Positions 1-9,124 of a DNA stretch of 64,000 nucleotides are shown here, one piece after another. Under the pieces are notes generated by a model. That model did not search any database. It saw only the letters and a program-made list of their open reading frames with translations, and was not told the origin of the DNA. How positions within the stretch are numbered: the stretch's first letter is position 1; the number at the start of each line of letters is the position of its first letter. The position numbers were made by a program, and so were the translations under genes. Where the stretch lies: assembly GCA_951813605.1 (NCBI GenBank), contig OX638379.1, positions 670,139-734,138 of the forward strand. Direction: 5' to 3'. This DNA is from an uncultured Bryobacterales bacterium (GTDB taxonomy: Bacteria; Acidobacteriota; Terriglobia; Bryobacterales; UBA6623).

Positions 1-2
1 TG

Positions 3-812
3 CTCGGGCAAGTCGCCGGCCTTCCTGTTCACGCCTTACTCGGCGGCAAGGTTCGCGACCGGATACCGGTATACGCCAATCACAGCACATTCACCGGCCG
101 CGATACGGCTTCGAGAGTCGAGAGCGCCGTTCAAGCCAAGGAGATGGGGTTCAAGTTCTTCAAGTGGGATCCGTTCGTCGAACGCGGAGCGCCATCGGCA
201 CAGAGCATTGAAGGGGAAGTCGACCAAGTCCGCGCGATTCACGAGGCGGTCGCTCCCGGTATGCGCATCGCGATCGACGCACACGGTCGCTACACCAGCA
301 TCGACTCCGCGATTGCGGCAGCTAAGCTCCTCGAGCCATTTGAGCCGCTGTTCTTCGAGGAGCCGACCCAGCGCGGCCGTCCGGAGCTACTTCCCGAGGT
401 TGCGGCGCAGACATCGATCCCTTTGGCCGTCGGTGAGATGCATCGAACAGTCGAGGAAGCCAAGGAATGGCTGGACACGCAGGTAGTGCGGGTCTTGCAG
501 CCTGAGGTCGGCAATGACGGCGGAATTCTCGAAACCTACCTCATGGCGATGCTGGCAGACGCCTATGGCGTCAAGGTGGCTCCGCATGGATGGGTGGGGC
601 CGGTGGCGGTTCGAGCGGCTACGCAGGTCTGTGCCGCGGTGCCGAACCTGCTTGTCCAGGAATATCCGGGATCCCGGCCCGATCATCGCTGGACACAGGA
701 GCTGATAGATCCGGCTGCGCAGATCGTCGACGGGGAACTCGTGGTGCCAGACGGTCCCGGCTTGGGATTCCAGGTTGTTGAAAAAGAGCTTGAGAGGATT
801 CGCATCGATTGA
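3..812 (+). CDS. Enolase-superfamily acid-sugar dehydratase (partial, 5' end outside window)
   Basis: The reading frame is already open at the window edge (it begins LGQVAGLPVHALLGGKVRDR, the usual linker of the mandelate racemase/muconate lactonizing family), so the N-terminal capping domain is cut off. The barrel shows the metal ligands in order: Asp in IDAHGRY (with the His two residues later, as in galactonate/mannonate dehydratases), Glu in FFEEP, Glu in AVGEMH, and the C-terminal catalytic His in APHGWVGP. Such enzymes remove water from acid sugars (galactonate, gluconate, fuconate and similar) to give 2-keto-3-deoxy acids. The fold and dehydratase-like chemistry are well supported; the substrate is not. 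It lies 5' of a sugar-catabolic block with a fucose permease and sulfatases, which suits an acid-sugar substrate. Confidence 0.85.
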   Translation, partial: LGQVAGLPVHALLGGKVRDRIPVYANHSTFTGRDTASRVESAVQAKEMGFKFFKWDPFVERGAPSAQSIEGEVDQVRAIHEAVAPGMRIAIDAHGRYTSIDSAIAAAKLLEPFEPLFFEEPTQRGRPELLPEVAAQTSIPLAVGEMHRTVEEAKEWLDTQVVRVLQPEVGNDGGILETYLMAMLADAYGVKVAPHGWVGPVAVRAATQVCAAVPNLLVQEYPGSRPDHRWTQELIDPAAQIVDGELVVPDGPGLGFQVVEKELERIRID

Positions 813-896
813 TGTGCGGCCGCCGTTTCCGGGTTGCTTGGCGCGGCGGCGAAGTGCGAGTTGAAATGCTCCAATCGAGGTGTTAGGGTGTTACCA

Positions 897-971
897 GCGG
901 GAGTAGTTCAGTGGTAGAACGTCAGCTTCCCAAGCTGAATGTCGCGGGTTCGATCCCCGTCTCCCGCTCCA
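897..971 (+). tRNA. tRNA-Gly (anticodon CCC)
   Basis: A full cloverleaf can be drawn: acceptor stem GCGGGAG (897-903) with CTCCCGC (961-967), D arm GTTC/GAAC, anticodon stem TCAGC (922-926) with GCTGA (934-938), anticodon loop TTCCCAA with CCC at 929-931, and T arm GCGGG-TTCGATC-CCCGT. Discriminator T and an encoded CCA follow (969-971). It reads GGG glycine codons. Confidence 0.96.
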
Positions 972-1169
972 GGGCTCCAGAGATTGCCTTACAGCAGGCG
1001 GGGCCAGGTCCTTGGCACTTTCCTAGCCTCGCATTCCGCCGACGCCTGGACCAAGCTTTTGCGCTGTAGCGGCATACGGCTACTCGCTTGAGCACGCCGA
1101 TCCGGCCCTGGATGCCTTCGCGGGCGGGAGCAGCGGACGCGACTCCGGTCCATGCTCCGTGCCGCGCAA

Positions 1170-1706
1170 TCAGTTCTTCTCGCTCACCGCGCAGAGCTTG
1201 TTCCGACCGCGCAGAAAGATCTTTCCGTCGACCATGACGGGCGATCCCATGAAGTATTCGTCTTCAATGGTGTACGTGGCGAGCACTTCGTACGCCGGGC
1301 CCATCTTGACTACTACGGTGTCACCTGGCTCGGTTGCGATATGCAAGCGGCCTTCGCCCCCGATCGGGGAAGATTTCAGCGAGTAGGGGTTCGGCAGCCT
1401 TTGCTGCTGGTAGTACGGCTCGCCGGTCTCCGCGTCGAGCGCGCTGACGAGGCCCCGGTCCGTGACGAAGCACAGGATGCCGTCATTGAGAACCGCAGAC
1501 GACGTGCATGGATTCCCTCGCGGGTTGGTCCAAACTACATGATCCGAGCCCGTGATGTCCCCTTCGCCGCCAAGCCGGATCGCTAGGAGGTTGGGATTCC
1601 GATGCCCACTCATGGCGTGGATGATGTTCGTAACGTGAATCACGGCTGGAATGAGCCTTTGCGTAGCTTTGACGAATTGCGGGGAAGCGAGACCGCTCGC
1701 GGGCAA
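1170..1706 (-). pseudogene. PQQ-like beta-propeller protein, C-terminal remnant
   Basis: The 178-residue product has propeller-blade sequence (FVTDRGLVSALDAETGEPYY, then SPVMVDGKIFLRGRNKLCAV), the pattern of outer-membrane-assembly/PQQ-like eight-bladed propellers. Those proteins usually have about 400 residues and a signal peptide. Here only the last three or four blades remain, no leader is present, and 370 bases upstream hold no in-frame continuation. I read it as the 3' end of a 5'-deleted gene. A short functional protein is possible but unlikely. Confidence 0.6.
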
Positions 1707-2078
1707 AGTGGACGTTGAAGGCGGCCCTTGCCACGATCAGCCACTGTTTGGCTTGACGGAGCCTGCGCCGCGAGGCCTGGATAGGAATTGCCGGTCTGCC
1801 CGATACTCGCTTCCATGGGCAAAACGCGCAGTGCAAGCATCGAGGAAATTTAGACTGTCGATTTGCAGGCACGGCTTGGCGCTCCTGAGCGGCTCGATGC
1901 GGGCGGCTTATCAAGCCATTGGGCTGCCGGCTTACCAGCGGTCCGTAGTCTCACCAGCTAGGAAACTCTGGCCACTTCCAGGGAAATCGTCGAAAGGTCG
2001 CAATCAGTTCGGTTCTGTTCGAGCGATTCGGTCCGTGGGCGCTAAAGGAGTCCTTCCTTTTGTTACAGTAGCGGCGCA
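1707..2078. other. Stretch without a recognisable gene
   Basis: Lies upstream of the truncated propeller (minus) and the isomerase/epimerase (plus). I see no credible coding frame in it; it probably holds the promoter of the 2079 gene and the scar of the lost propeller 5' end. Confidence 0.5.
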
Positions 2079-3008
2079 ATGACTCCCAGTAGACGCGAAT
2101 TCGTCTGCGCCGGTCTAGCCGCGGCCGCCGCGGTGACGGCCCCTAACTGCCAAGCGGCGAAGAGGAAATTCACCATCGCATTCATTCCCGGAAGCATCGG
2201 CATCAAGGCCGGCCAGGGACGATCGATCGAACTCGCGTCGAAATATGGGTTCGAATCCGTCGAACCCTTCGGCCCCCAGCTGCTGGAGGAAGGCTCCGCT
2301 CGCTACGTGGACGCGCTCCATGCCAGTAGCCTGCAGTGGGCCGCGGCGAGGCTGACCGTGAGCCTTCGCAGCGACGACGCCACGTTCGCCGACGGCCTCA
2401 AGAAGCTGCCTATGGAAGCGAAGGCATTGCGCGAAGCGGGTGTTACTCGCGTAGGGACGGCGATCTCGTCCTACAGCGACGATCTCAATTACCTGGACAA
2501 TTTCAACCTTCACACTCGTCGTCTGCGCGAGGTCGGTGCAGTGCTGGGGGACCAGGGCCTGCGCTTGGGCCTCGAGTACCTTGGCACTAAGCGCCTCTGG
2601 ACTGCGCGTCGTCACGCATTCGTGCATTCGATGGCCGAGTGCCGGCAATTGATCGCCGAAGTTGGGAGGTCGAACATCGGAGTCATAATCGATAGCTGGC
2701 ACTGGTGGACGGCTCGGGAAACCGTCGACGACATCTTGCAACTCACTAACAGCGACATCGTGTCCTCGGACCTCAACGATGCACCTGCGGGCATCGAGCG
2801 GGACGAGCAATATGACAATCAGCGCGAGCTGCCGGCCACCACCGGCATGATCGATGCAGCCGACTTTCTGGGAGCTCTGTTGAACATTGGATACGACGGC
2901 CCGATCCGGGCAGAGCCGTTCAATCAAGTGTTGAACGACATGAATGACGAGCAAGCCAGCGAGGTCACAGCGGCAGCCATGAGAAAGGCGTTCGCCTTGG
3001 TTGGCTGA
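2079..3008 (+). CDS. Tat-exported sugar phosphate isomerase/epimerase-like TIM-barrel protein
   Basis: 309 residues. The N-terminus carries a twin-arginine leader (TPSRREFVCAGLAAAAAVTA, cleavage probably near residue 26). The rest is a xylose-isomerase-like TIM barrel: GFESVEPFGP at the first strand, LRLGLEYLG with the Glu metal ligand, GVIIDSWHWW with Asp and His ligands, SSDLNDA, and a final Glu in PIRAEPFNQ. Family members isomerise or epimerise keto-sugars or related polyols using a divalent metal. Export suggests action on sugars in the periplasm. The neighbouring FucP permease gene points to the same catabolic block. Family is clear; the exact substrate is unknown. Confidence 0.85.
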   Translation: MTPSRREFVCAGLAAAAAVTAPNCQAAKRKFTIAFIPGSIGIKAGQGRSIELASKYGFESVEPFGPQLLEEGSARYVDALHASSLQWAAARLTVSLRSDDATFADGLKKLPMEAKALREAGVTRVGTAISSYSDDLNYLDNFNLHTRRLREVGAVLGDQGLRLGLEYLGTKRLWTARRHAFVHSMAECRQLIAEVGRSNIGVIIDSWHWWTARETVDDILQLTNSDIVSSDLNDAPAGIERDEQYDNQRELPATTGMIDAADFLGALLNIGYDGPIRAEPFNQVLNDMNDEQASEVTAAAMRKAFALVG

Positions 3009-3309
3009 CGCCTTTGACGGCCACGGCCTTGCGTTCCTCGATGATGACGGAGCCCTCCGTGTCGCGGAAGGGAACTCGTATGAAATTATTGTGACTGCGT
3101 TCGAACCCTCTGGCGCTCGCGAACGCCCTCGGGCTATAGTTTGCAACTGCGCTCTTACTGTTGCCAAACACGGCATTTTTCAGCAGAGACCCTTGCAGCC
3201 GACAATGTCCGGGTAACTACGAGATGCCACCTATGGCGGGAGCCCGGCCCGGTCAGGCGCCGAATCCAGCCTAGGCATTGCAATTGGCCCGTAAGATTGG
3301 AGAAATTCC
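3009..3309. other. Intergenic, no gene seen
   Basis: About 300 bases between the isomerase/epimerase and the fucose permease. Short frames on both strands lack a family match. It likely contains the fucP promoter; a GGAGA sequence lies 5-10 bases upstream of the ATG at 3310. Confidence 0.4.
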
Positions 3310-4620
3310 ATGAACGCTCAAGCTATCCCATCTAAGACTGACTCTTCAAAGACCCCAATCGTTTCAGCCGCCATTGTTTGGCCCTTCGTGCTTCTCACAA
3401 GTTGCTTTGCGTGGTGGGGCCTTGCGAACAACATGACCGACACGCTCCTCGCTGCGTTCAAGCGCATTCAGAGCATGTCGGACTTTCAGACATCGCTAAT
3501 TCAGATCGCGTTCTACGGATCGTACTTCTGTTTCGCCCTGCCTGCGGCGATCTTCATCAAGAAGCGATCGTACAAGGAAGGCGTACTTCTCGGGCTCGCT
3601 CTGTTCATCATCGGCGGGCTTCTGTTCTACCCGTCGAGCAAGACGATGGAATACTGGCACTTCCTCGTCTCGCTGTACATCCTGGCGGGCGGGCTTTCCG
3701 TGCTTGAGACCGCGGCGAACCCCTACATCGTCCAGCTAGGTTCCGAGCAGACCGCTACGCAACGGCTCAATTTGGCGCAGTCCTTCAATCCGATCGGTTC
3801 GATCCTAGGGGTGGTTATCAGCAAGTTCTTTATCCTCTCCGAACTGCGTCAGCTTTCCGCTGACCAGCGGTCGGCCCTGCCCGCAGAAGAACTGCGGGCC
3901 GTGCAGGCCGGCGAACTGTCAGCGGTCATGGGGCCCTACGTCACGGTGTCGGCCGTGCTCATTCTGATTTGGCTTCTCATCGCCCTGGCGAAAATGCCCC
4001 GAGCTTCCGAGGGGCGGGCAGGGGAGACACTGGACGTGCCGGCAGCCCTCGGCCGGCTAATGGGCAACAGGCAATACACGTGGGGTGTCGCGGCGCAGTT
4101 CTTCTACGTCGGCGCGCAAATCGGCGTTTGGTCGTTTACCATCCGCTATGTGATGGCCGAGCTGGGGCTCAACGAGGAGGAGTCGTCCAGCTATTACATT
4201 GCCGCTCTGGTGTTGTTCGCGGTTTCGCGATTCGCCTGCACGGGTCTGATGAACTTTTTCGCCCCGCGCGCCATCCTGTCATTCCTGGCCTTGGCGGCGA
4301 TCGGCTGCTGCGTTCTAGTGGCGCTGGTCGGGGGTTATGTCGGCGTGATCGCCTTGGTCGCGATATCGGGCTGCATGTCCCTGATGTTCCCGACCATCTA
4401 CGGCCTCGCTTCCAGAGGCCTCGGCGAGGATACCAAGCTAGGAGGCTCGGGCTTGATCATGGCGATTCTCGGCGGGGCGGTTCTGACAGCTATTCAAGGC
4501 CAGGTGTCTGACATGACGGCCACCATCGGCTACTCGTATTTCGTGCCGCTTGCGTGCTTCGCCTTCATCTTCTACTACGCCTCCGCTGTCGTGCAAAAGC
4601 GCGTAGCTCCTGCGCGGTAG
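3310..4620 (+). CDS. fucP: L-fucose:H+ symporter family permease (FucP/FHS family)
   Basis: 436 residues with about 12 membrane segments. It carries FucP signatures: FAWWGLANNMTDTLLAAFKRI at the first helix, LETAANPYIVQLG (the Glu important for proton coupling in FucP), QSFNPIGSILGV, and MFPTIYGLASRGLGEDTKLGGSGL followed by GGAVLTAIQG in the C-terminal half. The family imports fucose, galactose or glucose with protons across the inner membrane. It is followed closely by a sulfatase and preceded by a sugar isomerase-like gene. This suggests uptake of sugars freed from sulfated glycans. Fucose itself is the most likely substrate but is inferred from family resemblance only. Confidence 0.88.
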   Translation: MNAQAIPSKTDSSKTPIVSAAIVWPFVLLTSCFAWWGLANNMTDTLLAAFKRIQSMSDFQTSLIQIAFYGSYFCFALPAAIFIKKRSYKEGVLLGLALFIIGGLLFYPSSKTMEYWHFLVSLYILAGGLSVLETAANPYIVQLGSEQTATQRLNLAQSFNPIGSILGVVISKFFILSELRQLSADQRSALPAEELRAVQAGELSAVMGPYVTVSAVLILIWLLIALAKMPRASEGRAGETLDVPAALGRLMGNRQYTWGVAAQFFYVGAQIGVWSFTIRYVMAELGLNEEESSSYYIAALVLFAVSRFACTGLMNFFAPRAILSFLALAAIGCCVLVALVGGYVGVIALVAISGCMSLMFPTIYGLASRGLGEDTKLGGSGLIMAILGGAVLTAIQGQVSDMTATIGYSYFVPLACFAFIFYYASAVVQKRVAPAR

Positions 4621-4706
4621 CGCTCGATGCGGGTACCGCACGCCATTTCGGGGTTTGCCGACCGTCGCATTCAGCCCTACCCGAACCTAGAAGTGCTGCA
4701 GCGGAG

Positions 4707-6458
4707 ATGCATTTCCTACGTGGATGGCAGGCAGCGGTGAAACCAAGACTCCTGATCCTATTGATCGCCGCTGCGGCGTCGGCGATGCCCCCGAACGTCG
4801 TGCTCGTCATAACGGACGACCAAGGCTACGGCGATCTTTCGATTCACGGGAATCCCGTTTTGAGGACACCCAATCTGGATCGATTGCACGCGCAATCGGT
4901 ACGCTTCACCGATTTTCACGTCAGTCCGTTCTGCACGCCTACCCGGGCGGCGATCATGACGGGCCGATACGCGGCCAGAACCGGTGCGTACCGTACCTCG
5001 CACGGCCGGACATCGATCCACCCAAGGGAAGTGACACTGGCCCAGGTGTTCGCTGCCAACGGCTACCGGACCGCAATGTTCGGGAAGTGGCACCTCGGCG
5101 ACAACTACCCGTCGCGACCGATAGACAAAGGTTTTCAGCACGCCGTCTGGCACCGTTGCGGGGGAGTTACGCAGATATCGGACTACTTCGGCAACGACTA
5201 TTTTGACGACACCTACTTGGTCAACGACCGATGGACGGAATTTGAAGGCTACTGCACGGATGTCTGGTTTCGCGAAGCGGCGCGATTCGTGGAGACGGCC
5301 AGCGACAGGCCGTTCTTCGCTTACATCGCGACGAACGTACCGCACGGGCCCTTCCTGGTTGCCGAGCGTTACCAGAGGTTCTACGAAGAAGCGGGCGAGC
5401 GAGGTGACTACGCAGCTTTCAAGGGAATGATCGCAAACTTCGACGAGAACCTTGGCAGGTTCCTTACCGAGGTTGACCAACTTGGACTCGCCAACAACAC
5501 GATCTTGATTTTCCTGACTGATAACGGGACCGCTCGCGGGGCTGAATTCGGCCACGGGATCGACGCCTTGCCCACCGCTGGCTTCAACGGTGGCATGCGA
5601 GGGCGAAAGTCTTCCGCCTATGACGGTGGGCACCGCGTGCCCTTTTTTGTGCGCTGGCCGGGCGGAGGAATTGGCCGACCGAGGGACATAGATGCGCTTT
5701 CCGCGCACATCGACCTTTTCCCGACCTTGGTTGATCTGTGCGGCTTGGAGAGACTTCCTGGCCCCCCGCTGGACGGTCGGTCGCTTGCGCCGCTGCTGCG
5801 TGACGGCGCGCCTGTTCCGGATCGAGTGCTCTTCTCGCAGATCCACGGCGGGGTGGGATTCGCGCGTCCGGGTGATCGATGGCTAGGGTCCGCGGTCATG
5901 GCCGGCCGCTGGCGCTTGGTGGAAGGACGCTATCTCTTCGACATAAAGAGCGATCGCTCGCAGTCCTTTGACTTGGCGCCCGAAAACCCCGAGACCGTGA
6001 AGCGGCTGCGAGCCGCACACGAAACGTGGTACCGGTCCATTCGACCCGGGATGCGGCCGACACGAATCGTAATCGGTCACGATGCGGAGAATCCGGCACA
6101 CCTGACCAGCCAGGAGTGGCAGGCGCCGGGATCCCATGCAGTGTGGAGCCGCAATCATTTAATCCAGCGCAAGGCAGAGAACTGGCCTTGGCTGGTCGAA
6201 GTGCATCGCGATGGAAGATACCGGCTAACCTTGTCCCGCTGGCCGCGTTATCTAGGTCGCCCGATCGACTCAACCCACGCCCGAGTTCGGATCGGCGAAG
6301 TGGATCGGCAAAAGGAAATCTCGGACCCCGGCGGCGCGACGGAGGTCCTGTTCGATGTAGGGCTGAAGGCCGGGCCGGCCGAACTGTGGACTTGGCTTAC
6401 AAGTCGCGACGGGCAGAGCCATGGTGCCTACTTCGTCAGCGTCGAGCGCTTGGAATAG
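4707..6458 (+). CDS. Arylsulfatase-type sulfatase (type I, formylglycine)
   Basis: About 583 residues. An ATG at 4707 and a GTG at 4737 are both possible starts; the GTG puts a compact signal peptide (VKPRLLILLIAAAASA) right at the N-terminus, while the ATG adds ten residues. Sulfatase motifs appear in order: VITDDQGYG (metal-binding Asp pair), FCTPTRAAIMTGR with Cys at about residue 76 in the C-x-P-x-R site that is converted to formylglycine, GKWHLGD, and FLTDNGT (Asp-Asn metal ligands). A C-terminal beta-rich extension (about 110 residues, starting near WPWLVEVHRDG) follows the catalytic domain. The enzyme should hydrolyse sulfate esters in the periplasm. It lies directly after fucP, supporting a role in sulfated-glycan breakdown. 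No sulfatase-maturing enzyme is in the window. Confidence 0.9.
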   Translation: MHFLRGWQAAVKPRLLILLIAAAASAMPPNVVLVITDDQGYGDLSIHGNPVLRTPNLDRLHAQSVRFTDFHVSPFCTPTRAAIMTGRYAARTGAYRTSHGRTSIHPREVTLAQVFAANGYRTAMFGKWHLGDNYPSRPIDKGFQHAVWHRCGGVTQISDYFGNDYFDDTYLVNDRWTEFEGYCTDVWFREAARFVETASDRPFFAYIATNVPHGPFLVAERYQRFYEEAGERGDYAAFKGMIANFDENLGRFLTEVDQLGLANNTILIFLTDNGTARGAEFGHGIDALPTAGFNGGMRGRKSSAYDGGHRVPFFVRWPGGGIGRPRDIDALSAHIDLFPTLVDLCGLERLPGPPLDGRSLAPLLRDGAPVPDRVLFSQIHGGVGFARPGDRWLGSAVMAGRWRLVEGRYLFDIKSDRSQSFDLAPENPETVKRLRAAHETWYRSIRPGMRPTRIVIGHDAENPAHLTSQEWQAPGSHAVWSRNHLIQRKAENWPWLVEVHRDGRYRLTLSRWPRYLGRPIDSTHARVRIGEVDRQKEISDPGGATEVLFDVGLKAGPAELWTWLTSRDGQSHGAYFVSVERLE

Positions 6459-6992
6459 CGCCGTCTTGAGTCCGGCGGACCTGCTGCCTTGCCACGGCCT
6501 GCTCCCACAAAGTGTCGGAAACCACACAGCTTGATCCAGATCCGCAACTTCGGAGCTGGAGTAGTGCCCGTGCGTGAAGGGTACAGCCATTCCAAGGCCC
6601 GCCTCTGATTGCGATTCTCTGGCAGATGCCTATCGGCGACCGCTAATTTACGTACCTGAAATTATCTCCGTCCACACACACCTCCGGCTGAAAATCGCGT
6701 ATCGCTCTTGACTTCACGCCCATCCGCTACTCGGTCAGTGTGCCTCCATGAGTTCCCTGAGAAGGGCGAGTCTCAAATCGCGAATCAACCGATCTTAAGA
6801 CAGACTGCACACTATGATCGCGCAGCCGCTCACCCCGACGGCATGAAATCATCGCTGGACGCGACGCCGAGGTTCACCCGCCGTCGCGAGGCCAGCCGCG
6901 AAGCTGTGATGGGATATCTCTTGGCGGAAGCTTGCCATCCGGACCGGTTCGGCCGGTCACCGGCCGGCCTGCTAGAATCCGGCACGCCTTTG
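6459..6992. other. Intergenic, no gene seen
   Basis: About 530 bases between the sulfatase and the MFS transporter. The transporter frame stays open upstream to about 6708, but that stretch does not look like protein sequence of the family, so I treat it as untranslated. Confidence 0.4.
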
Positions 6993-8240
6993 ATGCTCCC
7001 TACCAGCGCTCGCCGAGCCACCCTCGCATTAGCGGTCACAGCGGCGTTCGTTGCTTACCTCGATCGCGTCTGCATATCCGTCGCAGCACCCTCCATGACC
7101 GAGGATCTCGGCCTGACGAGCGTGCAGATGGGCTTCGTGTTCAGCGTCTTCGCGCTGGCTTACGGGGTCTTCGAGATTCCGATGGGCTGGCTAGGCGACC
7201 GCTTCGGGCAGAAGCTGGTGATGGCCCCGATTGTCGCTGGGTGGTCCCTGTTGACAGTGGTCACGGGAATGGTGAGGGGATTCGCGGTACTCATTGCCGT
7301 CCGTTTCTTTTTTGGCGCGGTCCAAGCAGGGGCCTTCCCCACTCTCACGCGGGCACTGGCCCGCTGGTTTCCGCTCGCCGAACGCGGGCGTTCTACTGGC
7401 TTGATGTGGATGGGGGCTCGCCTTGGCGGGGCGGTTGCGCCGCCATTGGCGGCGCTGATGATCGCTTGGATCGACTGGCGACTGACTTTCGCGGTTCTCG
7501 GGACATCCGGACTTGCATGGTGCTGGGTGTTCTGGCACTGGTACAGGGACGATCCTGCCGAGCACAGGGCGGTCAACGAGGCGGAATTAGCCTACATTCG
7601 CTCAGGCCGCCCGCCTGTCGGAAGGGCGCACGCGGTGCCATGGCGATCCATGCTGGCCGACGGGAACCTGTGGGCGATTTTCGGGATGTACTTCTGTTCC
7701 GCGTATGGCTTCTTCTTTTTCGTGACGTGGTTGCCCACCTATCTCATGGAAGAACATGGCCTGTCCCTTGAGCGATCCGGCGTCTACTCGGCGATTCCGC
7801 TCTTTGTCGGAGCCATCGCTTGCGTCTCGGGAGGCAGCTTTTCGGACTGGCTGGTCAAGCGCAAGGGATTGCGTTGGGGACGGCGTTCGGTCGGCATTGG
7901 CGGATTCGGTCTCGCCGCGCTCGGATTCGCGTTTGCCGCAATGGCTGACAACGCTCTTCCGGCTGTGCTTTGGATGTCCTTCGCCCAAGGAGCGCAAGAT
8001 CTCACGTTGCCAGTAGCCTGGGCAGTTTGCATCGAGGTCGGCCATCGTTACGGCGGAACGGCGACCGGGTTCATGAACACGGCATCGAGTGCTTCGGCGA
8101 TGATTTCGCCTGTCACGGCCGCGTGGCTGGCGGCGAGATTCGGCTCGTTCGAATCGATGTTCTGGGCAGCTACTATCGTGTATCTTGTAGGCGCACTGCT
8201 GTGGTTTGTCATCGACCCAGAGCGGCGCGTTCGAGGCTGA
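6993..8240 (+). CDS. MFS transporter, anion:cation symporter (ACS/hexuronate-galactonate) type
   Basis: About 415 residues from the ATG at 6993, which places the first membrane helix (ATLALAVTAAFVAYLDRVCISVAAP) right after a short cytosolic tail; longer in-frame starts (6837, 6708) add a non-family N-terminus. MFS signatures: GWLGDRFGQK in the first loop, RFFFGAVQAGAFPTLTRALARWFP (the ACS-type motif after helix 4), and FVTWLPTYLMEEHGLS at the start of the second half. Family members import organic acids such as galactonate, glucarate or hexuronates. The creatininase-family gene begins 4 bases downstream, so the two are probably co-transcribed and the cargo may be that enzyme's substrate. Confidence 0.85.
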   Translation: MLPTSARRATLALAVTAAFVAYLDRVCISVAAPSMTEDLGLTSVQMGFVFSVFALAYGVFEIPMGWLGDRFGQKLVMAPIVAGWSLLTVVTGMVRGFAVLIAVRFFFGAVQAGAFPTLTRALARWFPLAERGRSTGLMWMGARLGGAVAPPLAALMIAWIDWRLTFAVLGTSGLAWCWVFWHWYRDDPAEHRAVNEAELAYIRSGRPPVGRAHAVPWRSMLADGNLWAIFGMYFCSAYGFFFFVTWLPTYLMEEHGLSLERSGVYSAIPLFVGAIACVSGGSFSDWLVKRKGLRWGRRSVGIGGFGLAALGFAFAAMADNALPAVLWMSFAQGAQDLTLPVAWAVCIEVGHRYGGTATGFMNTASSASAMISPVTAAWLAARFGSFESMFWAATIVYLVGALLWFVIDPERRVRG

Positions 8241-8244
8241 ACCC

Positions 8245-9063
8245 GTGCCGAAAACTCCCTATCTATACCAGCACCACACTTGGAAGGAACTCGGCGAGCG
8301 TGTTCAGCAGCAGCCCGTTGTCGTGCTGCCGATCGGTTCGGTCGAAGATCACGGGCACCACCTTCCTCTCGACACCGACAACTTCCTAATCTGGAGCATT
8401 TGCGAAGAGGCGGCAAAGCGAGCCGACGGCGAAATCCTCTTGCTGCCGCTGATCCCGTACGGCTTCGAGACCCATCACATGGACTTCACCGGCACGATAG
8501 ACATCAGACAGGAGCACTTGCTCCGCTTCGTGCTGGACGTCACGAAGAGCGTTGCGCATCACGGGTTCGAGCGAATCCTGATCGCCGACGGTCACGGGTC
8601 GAACATGCCGATCCTGGATCTGGTGGCGCGCCGGACGATTCTGGAAACCAACGCGCTATGCGGATGTTTCATCTGGCCCAGCCTTGCAGGAGACGAAATC
8701 AAGAAGCAGCGCGAGTCGGGAAGGGGAGGGATGGCCCACGGCGGCGAACTCGAGACCTCGGTCTACCTGCACCTAGCTCCCGACAAGGTCCAGATGGAAA
8801 AGGCCGTTGTGGACATCGGAATGCCCGAATCGGAGTTTATCTGGATGGATCTTATGGAACGCTCGCCGGTGCTGCTGATGGACGAGTGGACGCGCTTCAG
8901 CAAGAGCGGGACTTACGGCGACCCGACTATCGCGTCCGCAGCGAAGGGCGAACCGATTTTCGAAGCCGTGGTGGAGGCGTTTGTCCGTCTGGCACGGGAG
9001 TTCAAGAACCGTCCGCGCGGCGAACGAACGGACTACCACGCGAAGCAGAACAACCTTACCTGA
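8245..9063 (+). CDS. Creatininase-family metal-dependent amidohydrolase
   Basis: About 272 residues from a GTG at 8245, preceded by GAGG nine bases upstream; an ATG at 8206 inside the transporter gene would add 13 residues. Family motifs: VVVLPIGSVEDHGHHLPLDT (Glu, His and Asp metal ligands), ILIADGHGSNMP, and MAHGGELETS (His and Glu ligands with the conserved ETS). Creatininases and relatives (formamide hydrolases of riboflavin and mycofactocin pathways) open cyclic or linear amides using two divalent metals. It follows an organic-acid-type MFS permease by 4 bases, so it probably processes an imported compound. The substrate cannot be read from the sequence. Confidence 0.87.
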   Translation: MPKTPYLYQHHTWKELGERVQQQPVVVLPIGSVEDHGHHLPLDTDNFLIWSICEEAAKRADGEILLLPLIPYGFETHHMDFTGTIDIRQEHLLRFVLDVTKSVAHHGFERILIADGHGSNMPILDLVARRTILETNALCGCFIWPSLAGDEIKKQRESGRGGMAHGGELETSVYLHLAPDKVQMEKAVVDIGMPESEFIWMDLMERSPVLLMDEWTRFSKSGTYGDPTIASAAKGEPIFEAVVEAFVRLAREFKNRPRGERTDYHAKQNNLT

Positions 9064-9124
9064 AAGAATTCGGACTCGCTCCGCAGCCAGGAGCACCGTG
9101 TCCGTTTCCGATACGCTCAGGTGC

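Noticed and set aside
2115..3176. 353-codon minus-strand frame opposite the sugar isomerase/epimerase
   Set aside because: Antisense shadow of a well-supported gene; no family character.
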